Below, in pieces: positions 24,982 to 40,200 of a DNA stretch of 64,000 nucleotides. The stretch is from NCBI RefSeq assembly GCF_037975245.1, contig NC_092576.1, forward strand, positions 2,785,501 through 2,849,500. Reading direction: 5' to 3'. Source of the stretch: Apostichopus japonicus. Taxonomy: Eukaryota; Echinodermata; Holothuroidea; Aspidochirotida; Stichopodidae. Position 1 is the first letter of the stretch, and each line of letters begins with the position of its first letter. A model generated the notes under the pieces. It saw only the letters and a list, made by a program, of their open reading frames with translations, was not told where the DNA came from and made no database searches. Made by a program: the position numbers and the translations under genes.

Positions 24982-27882
24982 CAGTATATATATATATAAT
25001 TGAAATCGTAATGAGTTGGAAAATCCAGAACAGTGAAAAAACTTCCAGCCTCCACCGGGATTCGAATCCGGGCTTCCCGCTTTATATATATATATACAGT
25101 ACGTATAAAGAGTCTATATAGAGTTGCATCGTTAAATATAAGTGCATACATGCTTTTTTTTTGTACAGGAAGCGAAAGTCAAGAATTTAAATGAAGAATA
25201 AAGGAAACATGATTAGCACCCAAGCCCTTATGCAAAGAAAAAGAGTTATCATATAATGTAAGAAAGCATATTTACAAGGCAGACGACAAGATATGTAATA
25301 AAGTGTGTATTTACAAGGCAGGAGGCAAGAAACGGGGAAGGCGGGAGAGGGGTGGTGGGATGGCTACGGTCTCATATTTTATTATTGACTTTTAGAAGTT
25401 TAATATTATTGTCCACATAAAGTTTATTTAAGTTGGTTGATACACAGAGACTTCCAACCTCCTAAAATACAATTTCTGGTCACTATGGTAACAGATAGAT
25501 TGGTCTTCTTTTTTTTGAAAATTGTGAGGAAAAAAAAATTGGATTAAATTTTTTTCACAATTTTTTTTTTTTCCTTTTTTCTTATTAAATCTTTCTTAGG
25601 GAATTATTGATACACTTTAAATTGACAGCAATTTGTGTTTGTATTTCAACATAAATATCAAACCTATACCAAGAACTATCAGGGTATGTTAAAAGATATA
25701 TTAGCCTTCTCACAGTCAGAGAATAGTTTCTTTCAGGTTTTTCTATCAGGGTTTTTTTGCATTATTTTTTATGTCTTTCTTAGGGCATTTTTGATACACT
25801 TTTAACTAACAGTAATTTGTGTTTGGGACATCAGTTTTACCAAACCTATACTAAGCACTAATCAGGATAAGATTAACAGATCTATTGGCCTACTAACAGT
25901 CCTTTGAGGGACCACTTCTTTCAGATTTTTCTTTCAGGTATATTTGCATTTTTTCCCATGTCTTTTTGCAGGGCATCATTGATACCCTTTAAACAAACAG
26001 CAACTTGAGTTTGCATATAAACTTTAATATCAAGCCTATACCAAGAAGTCCTTCATTCCTTATGCTATTAAACAAGCTAGAATATGTGATTATATAAATG
26101 ATAATAGACAGAAATAGAATTACAGCGAAAGGGTAAAAAAAAAAAAAACATGTAAAATTGATAGGGTTATGTTTTAGTTGGATAAATACTGTAAGAGTAC
26201 ATATAAGGGAACATTTACCAGCCACAGTATATTTTCATTAAGGTTATAATGTACAAGTACAGTAATGTACAAAGATTGTTGAAGGATAAGGAATAAATTG
26301 AAAGAGGAATTTGTGTAGATGAAGGGGTGTAAAACAAAACAAAAAGAAAATAAAAGTCAACAACCAGAAATGCAAAGTAGCTTATATATCAGAACTTTAA
26401 ACTTTTTAATAAATACTGAATTGAGATTGTAAATATGGACATTTATTGATTGTAAAACATAAGTGCTTTAGAGGTCACAGATTAAAATGAAAAATAAACA
26501 GGATTTGCCATTTTATTTGCAAATCTGGTCAAGTATTTCTATTTTGTGTGGGGTTGTTTGTCTTACTCTGACCGATTCCTGTAATATTCACACAAAATAG
26601 GATACCCCTTAATCTATTCAATGATATCACACAAGTTTATTAATGCTGTAAGGGGTATGCTACACTAAAGCTACATTTTGTGTTGGGGTTATAACTTTGT
26701 CTTACTCTGACCTGTTCTTGTAATACTCACACATACTGTAATAGGATATCCCTAAATCTAGTCCATGTCATATCACACAGGTTTATTCATGCTGTATGGG
26801 GTATGTTACACTAAAGCTACATTTTGTGTTTGTAAACTGTATAACTGTTTCTAATACTTCGACCCATTCTTGCAATATTCACACATAAAAGGATATTTCC
26901 CAAATCTATTCCATATAGACACTATTACATCACAGAGGTAGATTAGTATCAACACTGAATACAGTGTGCTTACTGTACTTTATTATGCTGTATTTTGGAT
27001 TGGTATTGTAAAACTATGTCACTTTCACCAAAGATGCAAGATTTGAATCAAGCCATTCAAAAATATTTGACACTTTCACAGAAGATAACATTCCATGCTC
27101 TCAGAAAAAAGACAGACACTTTGGAAAGCAATTCATAGGAGACAGCCATGCAAACATGATCAGCTTAGAAATATACTTCAAACTGACCTCTGATGATCAT
27201 TAGCTGGGTCAAAGTAATCAGACATCACCGAGCCCTGTTTGATCAATGGATTTCTGTTATCTGTGTGTTCCTCAATCTGTAGATTCAAAAAAAAAGAAAG
27301 TTGACAAAATACCCCAAAAATGAAGGGAAAACAAGTTTTTCCAAGCTTTACAGAAAATTATATTTATTGACTAGATTGATGAATTATCAACACAGGGGTT
27401 TCAGAAAGTACATATTGTAGCATGATCATCTAGTGAAACTTTAAAGTGATGGATTTTTGTGAGACATGTAAACTCAATATGATTTCTATTATCCATGTTT
27501 TCATCAATCTATAGATTCAATTATAAATAGTTGACAAATAGCAAAAAAATAATTAAGTTGTTCCAAGCTTTACAGAGAATTCTATGTAGTGACTAGATTG
27601 ATGAATTGTCAATAGAAGGGTTTTAGAAGTAGATATTCTAGCATGATCATCTAGCTGAACAGCCTAAACTTTAAAGTGGTGGATTTTTGTGAACAACTAT
27701 CTTCAATATAAAGTAGATTACTCAAAGCAGCTAAAAGTATTGCAGATCATAATCCTAATATCTTATTTGGTTTCTCAAACTAATAATAATTCTTAATCAA
27801 ATTCACTGAATTGAAAATTATGGATAGGTATCTATAGCTATTAAACAGCAGCAGCAGCAGCAGCAACAACAACAACAACAGC

Positions 27883-27928
<46 letters not shown>

Positions 27929-30900
27929 TTAATAATAATATTAATAATAATAATAGTATAATATAATATGTTACTTAATAATGGAAAACCACCTTTGGGA
28001 AACGTTGCTAACTTTCCCATGTAACATATTTGCTAGTGCCATTGACCTCTTGCGATTGTTTGCTAACTGAAGAACCAATCACTCATGATACATAAGGGCA
28101 CTTTACAATGAAGGACCAATTCAAGCACACTTGGGATGTTTTTTCTTCTTTTCTGGTTTCTTTTCTGAACAACTGTTTGCTGTTTGAAGTCTTATATTCT
28201 TATTTTTCTTTCCTTCTAATTTAGTTCATTGACCAAAATTTTCAAATATTTTATTTCTTTGTTATTTTTTGGAATTGAATCATTGCTTAATGAAGTCAAT
28301 TAACAACTTTAATTTGATTTCTTGCGATTAATTGCACAATGGACAGCTGATCACTTCTGATACATGAGGGTAACTTTACAATGCAAAAACAATTCAAGCT
28401 TGCTGATGTTTTATCCTTTTATCTTCCTTTTTTTCTTTTCTAACCAACTGTTGTCTTTCTTATCTTTAGTGTTCCTACATTTTCTTTCTTTGAAGCATTT
28501 ATTCATCTGCCAAAATTGTCAAATTTGTAACTATTTTGTTATTATTTGAAATAAACATTGCTTGATTTAGGTCAAAACGAACTGCATTAATTTGCTGGAT
28601 TTAGTATCCCAAACCAACACCAATGCAAAAAGAGAGGTGGCAGGGAGACTACTGAATCAACACTTGGCTACATTTCCTTGGAAGGCCGAAAAGATACAAT
28701 CATTATGGTGCTGTGGCCGAGTAAATAAAGTCTGTGGCATTTGAAGCAATTAGGCTTAGCAATCGGGAGGTTCCTGGTTTGACACCCGACCGGGTTCTAG
28801 TAAGGTGGGTTTTTTTATCCAAGAGCAATCTACGGTTTTTCCATCTGAAATGACTTTCTAAATTGATAAGATTCCAAATTTGAGGTAAAAATGTTGAATT
28901 GGAAGCCACCCGACGTGTAAGTTGTAATCCATAAACCCTTGCGGATTTCCCCCACATTTGCAGTAGGTTAAGCGTCGTCTTAATTTCACTGCTGATTATT
29001 ATTATTATGATTAATTGAGGCCCTTCATGCTTGATCCAGCCAAAGAGAGCTGTTTGCTACAAGTGGTTTTATTGAATGACTCACCTCTCTTTCCATCCTT
29101 ACAGCATCTCTTTCATCTACGAGTTTTTTATTCATATCTCTAAAGACCAAAACAAAAGATCATGAGAAGATATTAACACAAATGCAACAAGTTTGAAAAC
29201 TGTTCATCGTGTTGACAAAGTTGAGTATGAAACTTACATGACAAACTACCTCACACCTATATATCCAACAATTTATTTACTTTTCTATTTTAATGATCTC
29301 TTTCCTCACTTGTAACACTGTGGCTTATATCAAGAAACTAGACATTACCATGGTTTATATAACAAACTGACAAAATATCAAGATATGAAGAAATGTAATA
29401 AAGATAACAATTACAGACATTGCATGTCAAAGTAATTGTCCACACAAATAATGCTGGACCAACTAGGGACATCTTGTAAAACCTGAAGCAATTTTTAATA
29501 TGCTTCAGTATGATATTTGTATAACGTATTGATTGCTACAAAGGGAATTACATTCTGCTAATGATTGACCATGGGACTGTACTTTTTGGCAAAAAGAGAG
29601 AAGAAAAAACTTCCACACAGACACAGCTGTTTTAAGGGTAGAAACAAGCCAATGATGACCATCTGAAGCACTTACTTCAATAAACTGAGTTGTTTACATA
29701 GACTTGCTCTCTCCTCTGCGATCCCTCTCGTAACTCGAAGAGAAGCACTGAAAACATTCATGAGAATAGTTAAAACAATGATTTGGTTTCATGCAATATA
29801 GAAACACATGCCACACCCAAAGAGAAGCAATTGTGATTTGAAATGGAGTGCAAGAAAAAAAAGTAGAATTTGAAAGATTGAACACAGAGACAAGTCCTGT
29901 GCTCAACCATCTGAATGATACATGTTAAAGTTAGGAGACCGTAGTCATATTAATCAGTTTTGTGGTAGAAATTAAATTATAATATTTAAATTAAAACAGA
30001 TTATAAATAATTAAAAAAACTTTTATGAAAATCTGAACTGGACATCACAATCAAAAGAACCTGTGATTATGTTTAACTTAGTAAATGTTTAGAAGCAGAA
30101 TTAAGTGCTGGTTGAGGAATTGTCTAGTAATATTATGGAATATATTTCATTGATTCTGTAAGCTCCTTTAAGGCCTCTACAACCATCTGGTAATAGTCCA
30201 TGGATTAAATTAATCCCTGGGAGCTTATGTACTTGTTTGTTCTCACACTTTCATATACCAAAATTTAACAAGAGCATCAATGATGCAGTATCTCAATACT
30301 GGAAGTTTTAATTTTGATTCCTAATTTCAAATCTTTGCTCTGTCTCTACAATTATCAATCATGGTACAACAAATATATAACTTGCATTTTTGCTACTTTG
30401 CCACGAATAGTCTCTGCAGGTTACACTTTATCCTGCTAGTCTTGCCTTTAGCGCTCATTGCCTGTTAGTCGAAAGAACGACGTTGCAAGGTTTAGTAATG
30501 TCATAGAATATTTAAGAACTTGTTTTTCATGTGGTATCCTTCATCTTAGGTCAGTCTCTGTTGGACTTTTTGGTCATATAGTTTGATGTCAATGACAACA
30601 GCCAAATTAGAAGAGGCGAACAACTCGACCATATTCTTGATGCCTGCCTTGAGAGCTAGGCCTATTGACCTACTGTATGTTAATGTAGACTGTAGTGGTG
30701 ACTACCATCAAAACTGTGTCCACTTCTAGATATCAAAACAACCCACGTTTTTCCATCTCAATTTTTCGGACATGAAGATTTCATGGATTTATGACTTGGA
30801 AAAAATAATGTAAAAGAAGATTACAAGTTTTTATATGCAAGTGATGGGTGGCCTCCTCTTCCCCTAATAGCCACCTCAGTTCCTCTTCATTTTGTTATTT

Positions 30901-31178
30901 TATTTTAATTCTTTGTACATTTGATGTCAAACATTACAGGTTCAAAAGAAAGCTAAACATACTTCTTATAACCTTATACATCTTAGGCCTATATCCTTAT
31001 AAATAAAACATAACCTTATACAATTTTTATTGTCTTATCAAAGTTGTGATGCTATGGCCGGCTCCTCTTTTATACGTACCCATCAAACAAACTTACCCTG
31101 GTCCTTCCTAGGAAAAGCTGTCTGAACACCAGTACAATGCTAATGTGGCTATCACTGAAAGCCTAATAGGCCTAGTGG

Positions 31179-31219
<41 letters not shown>

Positions 31220-34200
31220 TTTTTAAATTGCACTAGGCCTACAGTAAATAGCCTTCAGAAATACAAGAATGTGTATACGTAATTATACAAAATACATGAA
31301 GGGCAATCAAACAAACTTATCATGGCCCTTGCTCTGAAAAGCTACCTGAACACCATTATAGTGTTCAACCGATTATGCATAACAGAAAATACCGATTACT
31401 GATTATTTTTTCATAATCGTACCGATTCCGATTATTTGAAAATGAGAAAATATCCCGTTTATACGAAATCGGTAATAAAGTTTGACAGAAACAATTGTTG
31501 TGATTTTCCCCAGTTTCCTTTTGCTTCGTTGTTATACAAGGCTCTAAGGTACCATTTTGTATGTACCAAATTACCTCTGGAGTTTCTCGGAAAGAAATTT
31601 TTTTTTTTTAAATTTCCAAAATACGGAGATATGACATCCTACCTAGTCAGCACTGTGCTAAGCGAATGGCCTAACCACCTCGACGTAAATGTCACCTGTT
31701 AATGGCTTGAAATGGGCTACGAATAGTTACTCAAAATATCCATCTCAAAAAGTATCTCAGACAAACCATCCATCTGCAATCTTTACCAAAGTGTAAATTT
31801 TAATGACATATTGCCTTCATTCCGACAATATTTTGTACTTATTTTCAGTATTATACCGTTTAGAACAAATAGAAATGTTACGAACTTGAAGTTAAACATA
31901 CCTATTCGTTACCTATATAACTCCATTCAGGTTCAATTAGAATGTGCAAGCTTAGGCCAATCAAACTGAAAAGCAAATTGTACCATCGTAACTTGTTTAA
32001 AATTACTCTAAAATGTAATACCAGATTGATGTAAAGAAATAATAACAACTAGAAACTACTCCAATATAAAATATAACATTCCCTCTATAAGACATATCAC
32101 TTACATTACCTTCCAAACAAATGCCGATTTCCAGCAAATTGAAAGTTGTAAACTAAGCTACGCAATTTTTTTTTTTTTTTTGCAAACCGATGGTTAGGCT
32201 ACATTTCCCATTGACCTAGTGTGGTTGTTAGGCTAACATGTGGTCGAAGATTGCAGTTTCCGTGGATATTTTTAGTTTTTATTTGCGACACAACTAGAGC
32301 GAATAAACAGATGTCAAGTTTAGATTTCCATGCAGTTGATTTAGTGTGAAGTAAGGCTACTATGTGGTCGGAGATTTGTGAGGATTTTAGGTTATTTTCG
32401 CTGGTACTGCAGGCCGTAATTTACCACGGGAAGTTCCCGGTGATTGTGCGCGACCCTCTCGCACTGCTTCAAATTTTGATGCGGGGTGAGAAAACTGTTT
32501 GCGCGATTCGCGATGCAACTGCAATTCCTAGCTAAAGCAAACGCATGTCACAATTAATTTTACACAGACACCTGATATAAAGAGGGCGATTTTTTTTTAT
32601 TTCATTTTTCTTTTTCGCACTCGTAATTGTGCTTTAGGAGGGCTTTTTAGCACTTGCGAGGGCGAATCGCCCGTTGCCCCCGCTTATTTCCTACCCTGTC
32701 CAGCACATTCCTGAATTCGCGAAATTGCTATTGCTGCTATGCTTACTGTGCCAAGAAATATGCAGCCAATAACCACGAAGGAAGCAAAATCGGCGACCCT
32801 GGCAGCCTAATTTGATGAAAGTATACACTGTGAAAGACGTATAGGGGGTGCCTTTTTTTAATATTTCGTAGTAAAAGAACAAACCTAATTCATCAGTTGA
32901 TATTTTCAACTTCCATATGTTTTTGAATAATGATATTTTCACCTTCCATATGTTTTTGAATAATCGGTATGACATAACTGGTATTCCACGTAATTTTTAC
33001 CGATACCGATTATGTACCGATTATGCAATATTCGTACCGATTCCGATTAGGTTAATCGGTTGAACACTACACCAGTACTATCCTTAAATGGATGTTACGT
33101 AGAATTCAGCAGTACAGAATGTAATTAGCATGCAATACACTAACACCTCGCGTACCTAACTACAGAAAAGAAAATTGTTCGCGAGGGTAGCCATTTTCGT
33201 ATATCTAACATGTAGCTGTTATGAGTCATAGCCAATCTGCTACAAAACAGACTTGGGGGCGGGGCTTAATCATCAAAAACGGACCTTTTTACTAAAAGTA
33301 GGGGCGGCAGCTCAGTGTTGTTTTAAGAAAGAAAAATCATTTAAACATCAAATAAAGCAAATAAAAGCCATTAAATGTCATATACATGTAGTAAAATTCT
33401 TATTAATACCTACCTGTAAACAACAAATGGAAGTTTAAAATTTTAATAAAATATATAATACATAGGACCCTATCTTAGACGATACCACTGTTGAAAGACA
33501 GTTCTATTCTATTCTCTTTCATAAAACATAAGTTTTGGAGCGTGTGCAAAACAGGTGTGACAAAGTGTGTTTTCAGTCCAAATTGGCCCGATTTGGACAT
33601 AAATCGGTGAAAAAGTCACAGAATGAGATACAATTCTGGAATAAAAAATGGTAACTTTTGTTGGTCTATATGATATATTCTTGCTCTGGAAATTCCAGAG
33701 AAAAAGAACTTTGTTTGAAGACGCTGAAAAATTTTTAAGAGAAGAGAAAGTCCCACTTACTGTTACAATATCTCTATACATGTAATGTATTGAGATAAAA
33801 ATTACAACAAATTGATTTTTTAATCCAGTAACACGATAGAAAGTCAATGACGTGGAATAATGTAAGAGGGGGATTCTAGAAAAGGTGATAAGAGAGTTGG
33901 GAATGAGTAAAAATGACAAATTTTTATCACAAAATGGCAGCAATATATGCTGCCTGGTATTCCTTTCAGGGCAAGACAGAGGGACTCTTACAACTATCTA
34001 AATCAGGGGTGAGCAACCTTTTTGAATGAATGGGCCAGATACAAGGAGTGAAAAATTGACTGGGCCGCACCTAACCAACGACCTGCTGTTGATTTCAAAC
34101 CTTTGATTCTGAGGACTTTCAAGCAATACGTGTGTGAACTTAATCTGTATTCACAAAAACATAATGTCAATACAGTACAGTTGATAATTAATGGGGATAG

Positions 34201-37200
34201 TAGGCCTACCTGACAGCATCATTAGTGCCCATAAATTCTAAGCAGCTAGCTCGTTTTTGTGATGATGTAAAATAGATTGAATTTTTTTCTTTCTCTTGAG
34301 ACATCTCACAGGCCGCAAAAAAATCACTGGCGGGCTGCATGTGGCCCACGGGCCGAAGGTTGCCCACCCCAGATCTAAATCATAACAGCTTTTAGAGATG
34401 ATGGCTTGGGTAGATATGCCTCTCATCTTTAGCGTTTTTTTGTTTTTTATGTTGTGTTTCTTTTTAGTTTGACTTCTTACTCTTAACAATCATAATTCTC
34501 AGTTCTTATATAGCGCAACTTACAATAAAGTCTCGCCGCGCTGTACTTAACCCTGGTCATTGGTAACTTGTCACACCTACACACCAAAGTGTGCACAATT
34601 CAAACAATCTATCCTGGGGCACCACAGTGCACCACAGCCACGTGTCCCATGGGGGACTTCCCATAGGGTGCAGCCACAAACTGGCGCATGCAACTATATT
34701 TACAAGTCACCTCGCAAGTCCCAATTTATACACCTGGGTGAAGAGAGGCAATGGAGATAAAGCGCCTTGCCCAAGGACACAACGCAATGATCTGGCCAGG
34801 GCTCGAACCTGTAATCCTTAGATCACAAGTCCACTGCCTTAACCACTTGACCACAACGCCCTCTCATTTATGATTTATGTTTTAATGCCTTGCGAGCACT
34901 GTAGTTTCCTTTTAAGGATCAATTAAATTATAGTTACTCTTACTCTTACTCTTAAACCTCTCTTGTTACTTACTCTGCTCTGGCTCTCTTCTCTTCCTTT
35001 ACTTTATCCTGGAGAGACCTCAGATAAGACTTGGTCTGCTCTAAATCTTTCTCGGCAAACTCCAATTTCCCAAATAATTTATTGTTAGTCTGTAGAGACA
35101 CAAAATGTAACACTGTACTCATAGCTTTTTGTTAATCGTAACACAGACAATTTTCATTTGATTTGAACTACATATATTAAGAGAAGAAAACTGTTAGCAA
35201 ACTGCTAATCTACTGCAAAAAGCCTGTGTAGGTACATGTGTAAAAGTTAGAGGGCATGCTGACATTTTGATTCCTAGCAGATCTTCTTCAGAGGCTTACT
35301 GAAACAAGCAAAAAACTAAGAAAGCAACAAATGAAATCGTTTACTGTTTGTTGTGTCCATTTTTGCTCTATTCATTGCTGATTTGTCCAATTCAATTGTC
35401 TGTTCCTCTGTGTCTACCTATCATAAATTATGATTAGGAAGACAGACATTAGCTCACTTGAAATAAAAACAAACTAAGAACACAACAAAGGAAATCCTAT
35501 GTTTTTTGTTGTGTCCATTTTTGCTCTATTCATTGCTGACTTGTCCAATTTAACTGGCTGTCTCTCTGTGTCTACATATTGTAAGTTATGATTAGGAAGA
35601 CAGACATTAGCTCACTTGAAATAAAAACAAACTAAGAACACAACAAAGGAAATCCTATATTTTTTGTTGTGTCCATTTTTGCTCTATTCATTGCTGACTT
35701 GTCCAATTTAACTGGCTGTCTCTCTGTGTCTACATATTGTAAGTTATGATTAGGAAGACAGACATTAGCTCACTTGAAATAAAAACAAACTAAGAACACA
35801 ACAAAGGAAATCCTATATTTTTTGTTGTGTCCATTTTTGCTCTATTCATTGCTGACTTGTCCAATTTAACTGGCTGTCTCTCTGTGTCTAAATATTGTAA
35901 GTTATGATTAGGAAGACAGACATTAGCTCACTTGGCAACTAAGTCTGTTTATCTTGTAGGAAAAGCTCTTTGTACAGTAAGCCCTCACTTTTTTCCTGCT
36001 GATCTTACTGACAGGAGGTGGACATTGACATCATATGTCCTTTTTTCCTGCTATCTTACTGACAGGAAGTGGACACTGACATCAAATGTCCTTTTTTTCT
36101 GTTGATATTACTGACAGGAAGTGGACACTGACATCAAATGTCCTTTTTTTCTGTTGATATTACTGACAGGAAGTGGACATTGACATCAAATGTCCTTTTT
36201 TTCTGCTGATCTTACCAACAGAAAGTGGACACTGACATCAAATGTCCTTTTTTCCTGCTATCTTACCGACAGAAAGTGGACACTGACATCAAATGTCCCT
36301 TTTTTTCTGCTGATCTTACTGACAGAAAGTGGACACTGACATCAAATGTCCTTTTTTTCTGATCCATTTCTTCAATCAAGTGAAAGGTTTATATCAAAGC
36401 ATTGTATTTACTTCAACAAGACAACCCAATGCAGTATCCAGCTAGAAAACATTGTGAGAACAGTTTTTGTATTCTTATCCGAAATTGTTGGATTTCACTT
36501 CACCAGAATATCTCTAATGCTACCTACAAACATTCAAACTAAGACAGAGACCAGCAAAAATGTTTACAGACAAACAAACCTCTTCTAATTTATCCTTTTG
36601 CTCTTTGGTTTGTTTTTCCGTGGTGCTGAGTTTCGACAGCTTGACCTCCAATTCTGTCTGTTTCTGGAGCAGTTCCTGGAGTAATTCTTCCTTCCTCCTC
36701 ATCTCAGCATCCATCTCCTCTTTATCCCTCTTTTCTCTCTCTTTCTCCTAAAAGTAAAATATGGACAGGAAAAGTAGTGAAAAACTTCCCACATTTGATT
36801 ATTTTGTTGTTGTAATGTCACATACACAGCAGCATGTGAAAAGAGCATGGCAAACATAAGGACGAATTTGCTAAAGTTCTGTTCAATTCAGAAATGTTAT
36901 TTTGTTATGTTTAGTATAGCGAATTGCTACACAAATGCAAATATTTAAGCACCTTATATAGAAAGGTTATTTACAAAACAAATTTCAAACCCTCAAACAC
37001 AGATTCACAAAATTTTAGCGCTAAATTATATAGTGCGTTTCTGTAAGATTTTGTAGCGTTTATCTAATCCAAACGGTTTGGGATTTTAATGATTGTAACA
37101 TATCCCTAATACCCTTATTTTCTACTTCGAAGGGCTTTGCAAGAGTACCATGATTAAAACTTAATCAGTAAAGGAAGGTTGCTACTACAAATAATATGAT

Positions 37201-40200
37201 CCAGCTTTTCACATTTTTTGCAGTTTCGATGTCTTTGCTAACACCCCCACCCCCTCCTCTTCTCCCCCCCCACCCCCAGCAAACCCAGATCTAAAGCAGG
37301 ACAAAAGACTTTCTCGACAGTTCTTAATAACGAGCAACTTTACCCTAAAGAAGAGGAGACAGATAGTACAGTACTTGTGTCTGCATCTATCTTATGCAGC
37401 AAATTCAAGTCGTGCATCCAAAAAGTTTCTTTATTTTTTTATTTTTTAATTGTTGTCTTACCTGGGCAATTAATTTCTCTTTCTCTCCTTGTATTTGTCT
37501 CTCCATCTCCTCGTACAGTTTGCTGACTTCTTCCTCATGGTTCGTGCTTCGGCTGAGAAAACAAAAAATCATTACACGAACCTGATTCTGCGGTTGTACC
37601 GACATAGGATTTGCTCACCACTCTAGCGCACCTAAGCTAGAGTGCGTTTGCTGAAATATGAATCTTAATCTTTTGAAATTTTACAGAAGCAGTACTCCCA
37701 ACAAAATTTACCCATAACTTCTATCAGAGAGATCTGAGGGATTAACAACTCTCCCCAAACACACGAAGGAAAAATCTTGCTCTGTTTGAAAGATTATATA
37801 TGAAAATTTGAATGTGGTTTCAAAGACTGCCAATACTGTCCAAATTACCTCTGCTTTTTAAATGGCATATTTTTCAAAGTGTTTGTAAATAGTCACAGTA
37901 CAGCTGACAATGAAGCAAATTACAATCAAAGGTTGTATAAGGAATATGTAAAAACAAATTATAGTTCCATCAATGGCATAAAGTATCTCTGTTACAGGAA
38001 ACACAACAGCAGAGAAACTTTGCAATGAATACTAAAATAATACCAAAGAATACAAGTCATGCTGTTTAATATCCTCCTCAAGGCTGCAGTCTCTTTGTGT
38101 GAAAGTACAATGGATCTTATTGTTAAATTTACCTCTTTAAGACTTGTTCCAATTCTCCTTTGCTACTTGTAGCGGTCCTGATGTCAAAAGAGACCTTCTG
38201 AAGGACTTCCTCAAAGTTGCCCAAAAGGTCAGGATTTTCCTGCCTCAGTTTCGTCCAAAGGCCTTTAATCTGATCTTGTCTGTAGATATAAACATGGATT
38301 GAAGACAACATTTAAATACCCTAAAAGCCATTAAAACTTAATAAGTAATTAATGTAATAGAGATTTATCATTTGGCAGAAAATATCCCTCTACTGGATTC
38401 AAATTTATTTTAGAGCAACGTCAGCACATTGCATGGATATTAACAGCTTCCATACATGTACTTTAGGGTCACCATAGTTCAAAAGTGTAATATTGTGCAA
38501 TCAATATCCTGCTTCAACACACACAAATCTACATATGGCTTGTTACAGTATACGCTGCCAACCGTTACCACTGATTCATTGGCATGTAACCTAGGGCGCA
38601 ACCACCATTTTTGTACTAGAAGGAGGGGGGTAAGATGTTATGTCATCCAGTGGAGGGGACTAAGGGAGGGGGAGGAGCAATCCCCTCTGCTTTCAGAAAT
38701 TATGATAGATGTGAAATGATGATATAGTTTGCAACTTTTGTAATAAATTTGGAGGACATTTTTAACTGTTTAGGTAATGAACTGCACTTGACATGTCATA
38801 TTTAAATACTGTCCGCTAGGACTTTTGGCATTACTCTGCCTGCCAGTTGGGGGGGGGGGGAGTGGGGAAATAAACCACCCCTTATTGTATACTGTGGGGT
38901 TTCTAAATGTGTACATGGTTGCGCCCCTGCGTTCGTCTTTGCACAAGCTATTTTGCTTCAGATATAACGAAGTAATAATATACAGTAAATAGACTAATTT
39001 GACAATGGGTGCACATGATCAAAAGACAAATGTGGTAAACATTGCATAAAATTTGCATAAATTAATTTATTTGAAAAACAATAATACAAATAATAATATA
39101 AAACTTGATGAGCTAAAGATTGTAGAACCGCCTTGGTTAGGAATTTTAGTATCAACGATATTGAAACAAATGTCAATAACGACAGAAAAGGTTATAAAAT
39201 TTCATACGAACAAGAACTGACAATTATAACTCTGTATCAGAACATTTTTCTTGGGTTTTAGAAAAGCATGCAGATATTGTTTGCTAAACATACTATAATG
39301 CAGATAACACACATAGACACAAACACTTGTACATAAAGGTACTGTACGGTTGACAAAAATGGCTGACAATAGAAAAGAAAGCACATGCTTACTATCAAAG
39401 GTGATCAGTTTCAAACAATATACTGCAGGGAATAATATATATCCATTATCTCATCACAAAATGCTGTGCAGAATGGTTCAGATGCTATACAAGTGTACAA
39501 AGATGCATAGCAGGTGTTTACACAGGAATCATAGTATTTTATAAGAGCCAAATTTCAAAAAAAATATCTACCTATTGACATTTGTCACATTTTGTTGATG
39601 TAATTTGGCGATGACACCTATTTATTCTTCGTTTATCTGCAAATTAGCAAGGCCCGGAAAAGGTCATTTCCGGCGATCTAGGGAGTATCTTTACTCAAAA
39701 AATGTCTGTACGTTCCGCGCCAACCTGTGGTGGCACTCCGCATAGATAGTGTCGAAAGCGCCCCTACAGACCATTCCCCCCCCCCCCCTGACCAATACCC
39801 CTAGCTCCGCCACTGCTATGCAACATTTGAACATTAAATTCTTCATTGTAATGTGCATGTTCTGTACATGTGTGTGTATCATTACAATATATATATCAGC
39901 ATAATGTATCAAATTTTACCCATGTCAATCTGATGTACATAAAGAGAGAAACATTGTCTGTGGGTCAAATCATTCAGATCTTTTAAAATGATTGATGCAG
40001 TACTGGTCCTAGCTTTAATCGTCTTCAGAAGAGTTGGATGGTTAATTATAACTTCAAAGGATATCCTTCTTTGTGAAAAAAGGGAGCCTCCTTCTTATAT
40101 GAAGTTAAAATCTCTTTTGTTTTAGATACAGACACTAATCAGCAAAGATAAAAAGACAGAGAGAAGACAGTAATTTCTGACTGACCTATTAGCCCCCCCC

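Noticed and set aside
24993-25095. Functional tRNA gene
   Set aside because: Only a T-loop-like box B is present; no acceptor or D-arm can be paired, and the flank is a dispersed repeat.
33509-33943. 144-codon minus-strand frame in intron 7
   Set aside because: No recognised domain, no splice logic with its neighbours, and it lies within an intron of an otherwise complete gene.
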